Shown: positions 21,720-24,104 of the stretch, one piece after another | Position numbering within the stretch: position 1 is the stretch's first letter | Layout of the letters: each line of letters begins with the position of its first letter | From: an uncultured Prosthecobacter sp. | GTDB taxonomy: Bacteria; Verrucomicrobiota; Verrucomicrobiia; Verrucomicrobiales; Verrucomicrobiaceae | Direction: 5' to 3' | NCBI GenBank assembly: GCA_947523045.1 | Contig: CANNUR010000020.1 | Location: 1 to 24,104, forward strand | Length of the DNA: 24,104 bases | The notes under the pieces: generated by a model | The model's input: the letters and a program-made list of their open reading frames with translations, nothing else | Database searches by the model: none | Told to the model about the DNA's origin: nothing | Position numbers and translations under genes: made by a program

Positions 21720-24104
21720 TCACCGCCTGCGGCGCAGGAACCAGCCCAGCAGCCCGCCCAAGAGCAGCAGTGCACGGCTGGGTTCCGGAACGGCGATGAT
21801 GGCGATGTTGCCGGAGGTGGTGAAGCGGCTGAAGTCCCAGAGTAACCCCGAGCTGCTGATGTCCGGCAGGTCGAGGTCGGCGCCTTCGTCGCCATCGCCT
21901 CGCAGGTAGCCGCCGCTGAAGGAGAAGCCGGAGAAGTTGGGATTCACCAGGTTGCTCCAGTCCAGCAAGTTGAAGACTTGGCCGTCGGCCGGTGTGAAAT
22001 CACTGCCGACAACCTGCAGGCTGCCGGTGAGGGTGAGGAAGTTGAGGCTGTAGCCCGTGCCGGCAACGGGATTGTTGAAGGCAAGCCGGTCGTGGGCCCC
22101 CACGCCCGTGACCCCGTCCAGCCAGGCATTGTAACCCGCGGAACCGAGCGCGTTGCCGCCATAGGTGGCGTCCGTGAGTGTGGCTCCCGAGAGGCCCATG
22201 ATGAGGCTGCCCTGCAGGCTGCTGGTGCTGCCGGAGGCACTCGCCGGGGTGAAGTTCAGCGTGCCGAAACTGCCGGCTGAGGTGCTGTCGCCCACCTGCA
22301 GCGTGGAGCCGCTGTCCGCCGTGAAGCTGGAGCCGCGGACGATCCCGGTGCCTAGTAGGGTGGCGCCCGATTGCAGGGTGACGGCCCCGGTGCCGGTGGT
22401 GCCGGTGCCGGCGCGACCGACCTGAAGAAGGCCTGCACTCACCGTCGTGGTGCCGGTGTAGGTGTTCGTGCCCGTCAGCGTCAGGGTGTGGGTGCTGAGG
22501 CTGCCCAGCGTCAGGCTGCCGCTGCCCGCAATCACACCGGCATACGTGCCATCGACCGTTTGCTGGACGGTGAATTGGCGGCTGGCCTGGGTGTTGATCG
22601 TCGCCGTGTTGCTGCCGCTGCTCGGCGTGGCGATCGTTCCGCTCAGCGACCCCACGGTGGTGTCCACGGCCGTGGCAAGGTTGAGGACGACGGCGCTGCC
22701 GGCCCCCGTGTTGGGATTGTTCACGGCCAGCGCGCCGGTGGTCGATCCCAGCGTGCCGCCGGTGCCGACCGTTAGCGTGCCGGCCTGGACGGTGGTGCCG
22801 CCGCTGTAGGTGTTGGTGCCGGTGAGGGTGAGCGTGCCCGCGCCGACTTTGGTGAGGCCGCCGGAGGTGTTCGCCACGAGTCCCGCCGCCGTGACCGAGG
22901 CGGCAACGCCGGTGGGGCCCAGTCCGCCGATGAGATTCACCGTGGGCGCGGCGGTGTAGTTGATGCCGGGATTGGTCAGCACCACACTCGTCACCTGGCC
23001 GTAGGTCGGGCTGGCGGGATCGGTGTCGATCGTGGCATAGCCGGTGGCCCCGGATCCCGTGGTGTCGCCGGCCGCCCGGACAATCTCCACGTACGGTGCG
23101 CCGATGTAGCCGCTGCCGGTGCCCCCCAGGCTGAGGCCGCTGACCCCATTGCTGCCGGCGGGCGAGAGCAGGCTGGAAGCGATCGTCACATTCCGGCCAT
23201 TCGTGTCGATGACGGCTCCGCCGGCAAACGTGCCGAAGGCGCCATTCACGTAAGCCGCCAGGCGGCTGCTCGACGGCAGGAACACGCTGGAATCGACCAC
23301 CGCCCGCAGGGTGCCGCCGTTGAAGTTGAGGGTGGCGTTGACCGTGCTGCCAATCGTCACCGTGTTGGTGATGAGCGTGCCGGCGCTCAGGTTGAGAATG
23401 CCGGTCGGGGCGTCGGTGCCGTTTTGGCCAAAGGAAACGTTGCGTCCGGTGTTGTCCAACATGCCCCCTGCCAGGTTCATGACCGTGGTGCCCGCAAGGT
23501 TGTAGGCGATCGCGAGATTTTGTGAAGCGGCGTTGTGCAGGACGCTGCCGCCCGTGACGGTGAACTCCGTGCGCAGGTTGCTCAGGATGATGTATTCGTT
23601 GCTCGTCAGCGTTCCCCCCGAGACCTGCAGCACCCCCGTGCCGGTGGCGCTGTTGTAGAGGCTGACGCGGTTCGCGGTCACCGCTCCTGACGAGAGCAGG
23701 AGTGAGCCGTACCCGCCCGTGCCGACATTGATGCCGGTGGTGGTGGTCGTGTCCGTGGTGTTGACGGAACCGCCGCGGATCACCAGGCTGCCGACGCCGC
23801 CGTTCACGCCACCGACGGTGAGGGTGTCGGTGGTGAGGGTGCCCCCCGTCGGCACCTCCACCAGGCCGAACGTGGCCGCCGTGTTGCCGATGACCGTGGC
23901 ACCGCCAGCGCCAGTGGGGCTGTTGTTGATCGAGCCGGTGATCCGCAGGCTGCCGCCCAGAACGGTGGTGACGCCGGTGTAAGTGCTGGTGCCGCCCAGC
24001 GTCAGTGTGCCCGTGCCCACCTTGGTGAGGCCGAGCGTGGCCGCGCCGCCATTGATCAGGGCGCCGCGGAAGGAGGTGCTCGCGTAGCTGCTGCCAACGG
24101 TCAG
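21720..24104 (-). CDS. Autotransporter-repeat protein with PEP-CTERM sorting signal (N-terminal part outside window)
   Basis: The frame is open from the window edge to a TGA at 21722-21720, giving 794 residues of a larger protein. It is rich in Gly, Thr, Ser, Ala and Val and contains several copies of the autotransporter-associated beta-strand repeat (PF12951 type): L-T-K-V-G-T-G-T-L-T-L-G-G-T with T-Y-T-G around 24040-23940, L-T-K-V-G-A-G-T-L-T-L-T-G-T-N-T-Y-S-G-G around 22860-22770, and a third around 22530-22410. These form a long surface beta helix. The C-terminus has V-P-E-P followed by a hydrophobic helix (A-L-L-L-L-G-G-L-L-G-W-F-L) and R-R-R-R, the PEP-CTERM signal processed by exosortase (EpsH/XrtA type) systems. 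No autotransporter barrel domain is present. The protein is probably an exported surface or matrix protein. The start, signal peptide and promoter are beyond base 24104. Confidence 0.92.
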   Translation of the reverse strand: MTVGSSYASTSFRGALINGGAATLGLTKVGTGTLTLGGTSTYTGVTTVLGGSLRITGSINNSPTGAGGATVIGNTAATFGLVEVPTGGTLTTDTLTVGGVNGGVGSLVIRGGSVNTTDTTTTTGINVGTGGYGSLLLSSGAVTANRVSLYNSATGTGVLQVSGGTLTSNEYIILSNLRTEFTVTGGSVLHNAASQNLAIAYNLAGTTVMNLAGGMLDNTGRNVSFGQNGTDAPTGILNLSAGTLITNTVTIGSTVNATLNFNGGTLRAVVDSSVFLPSSSRLAAYVNGAFGTFAGGAVIDTNGRNVTIASSLLSPAGSNGVSGLSLGGTGSGYIGAPYVEIVRAAGDTTGSGATGYATIDTDPASPTYGQVTSVVLTNPGINYTAAPTVNLIGGLGPTGVAASVTAAGLVANTSGGLTKVGAGTLTLTGTNTYSGGTTVQAGTLTVGTGGTLGSTTGALAVNNPNTGAGSAVVLNLATAVDTTVGSLSGTIATPSSGSNTATINTQASRQFTVQQTVDGTYAGVIAGSGSLTLGSLSTHTLTLTGTNTYTGTTTVSAGLLQVGRAGTGTTGTGAVTLQSGATLLGTGIVRGSSFTADSGSTLQVGDSTSAGSFGTLNFTPASASGSTSSLQGSLIMGLSGATLTDATYGGNALGSAGYNAWLDGVTGVGAHDRLAFNNPVAGTGYSLNFLTLTGSLQVVGSDFTPADGQVFNLLDWSNLVNPNFSGFSFSGGYLRGDGDEGADLDLPDISSSGLLWDFSRFTTSGNIAIIAVPEPSRALLLLGGLLGWFLRRRR

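Noticed and set aside
21530..21799. Short open frames in the spacer and the end of the PEP-CTERM gene
   Set aside because: They cross the repeat-like filler, have no conserved features, and the part beyond 21720 is antisense to the PEP-CTERM coding region.
21720..24104. Repeated DNA units in the surface-protein gene considered as a CRISPR or tandem-repeat array
   Set aside because: The units are degenerate, unevenly spaced and in frame, encoding autotransporter beta-strand repeats; there are no constant repeats with unique spacers.

Overview
The window looks like a chromosomal segment of a high-GC Gram-negative bacterium, most likely a member of the Verrucomicrobiota. This is inferred from several traits taken together. 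There are two secreted arylsulfatase-family enzymes, one fused to a DUF1080 (3-keto-disaccharide hydrolase) domain. There is a giant autotransporter-repeat protein ending in a PEP-CTERM sorting signal. A di-haem peroxidase carries a C-terminal 'ST-DL-x-NW' type beta-domain. Intergenic DNA holds decayed repeat filler, and no start codon I checked has a Shine-Dalgarno sequence. No rRNA, tRNA, CRISPR, insertion sequence or phage gene was seen.

Layout. (1) 1-7548: two converging phosphorelay loci. On the + strand are the tail of a histidine kinase, a single-domain response regulator and a REC-REC-PAS-PAS-HisKA-HATPase-REC hybrid kinase. On the - strand are a receiver protein with a degenerate N-terminal half and a GAF-PAS-PAS-PAS-HisKA-HATPase-REC hybrid kinase. 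The kinase cores of the two hybrids are clearly paralogous, and no DNA-binding output domain is encoded. (2) 7637-11328: a secreted sulfatase on - and, divergently, a thioredoxin-fold exported protein translationally coupled to an exported amidase. (3) 11328-14002: a six-helix membrane protein and a small winged-helix regulator, then an IspH-family protein and a diiron ferritin-like protein. The two halves are tied together by a shared palindrome, ACTTTG-N5-CAAAGT, found twice before the membrane protein and once, extended, before ispH. (4) 13984-17420 on -: a metal (probably zinc) uptake operon made of an outer-membrane barrel protein, a cluster A-I binding protein, a small membrane-anchored protein of unknown family and a His-rich ABC ATPase. 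No permease gene is present. (5) 17596-21275 on +: a MauG/CcpA-type di-haem peroxidase and the sulfatase-DUF1080 fusion. (6) 21276-21719: non-coding decayed repeats. (7) 21720-24104 on -: the C-terminal 794 residues of the autotransporter-repeat PEP-CTERM protein.

The best candidate for an undescribed system is region 3. A widespread but poorly characterised membrane-protein/winged-helix pair appears to autoregulate and also to control an IspH homologue and a diiron protein through one operator type. The permease-less metal operon beside it is the second candidate. All functional statements come from reading motifs by eye; no database search was run.
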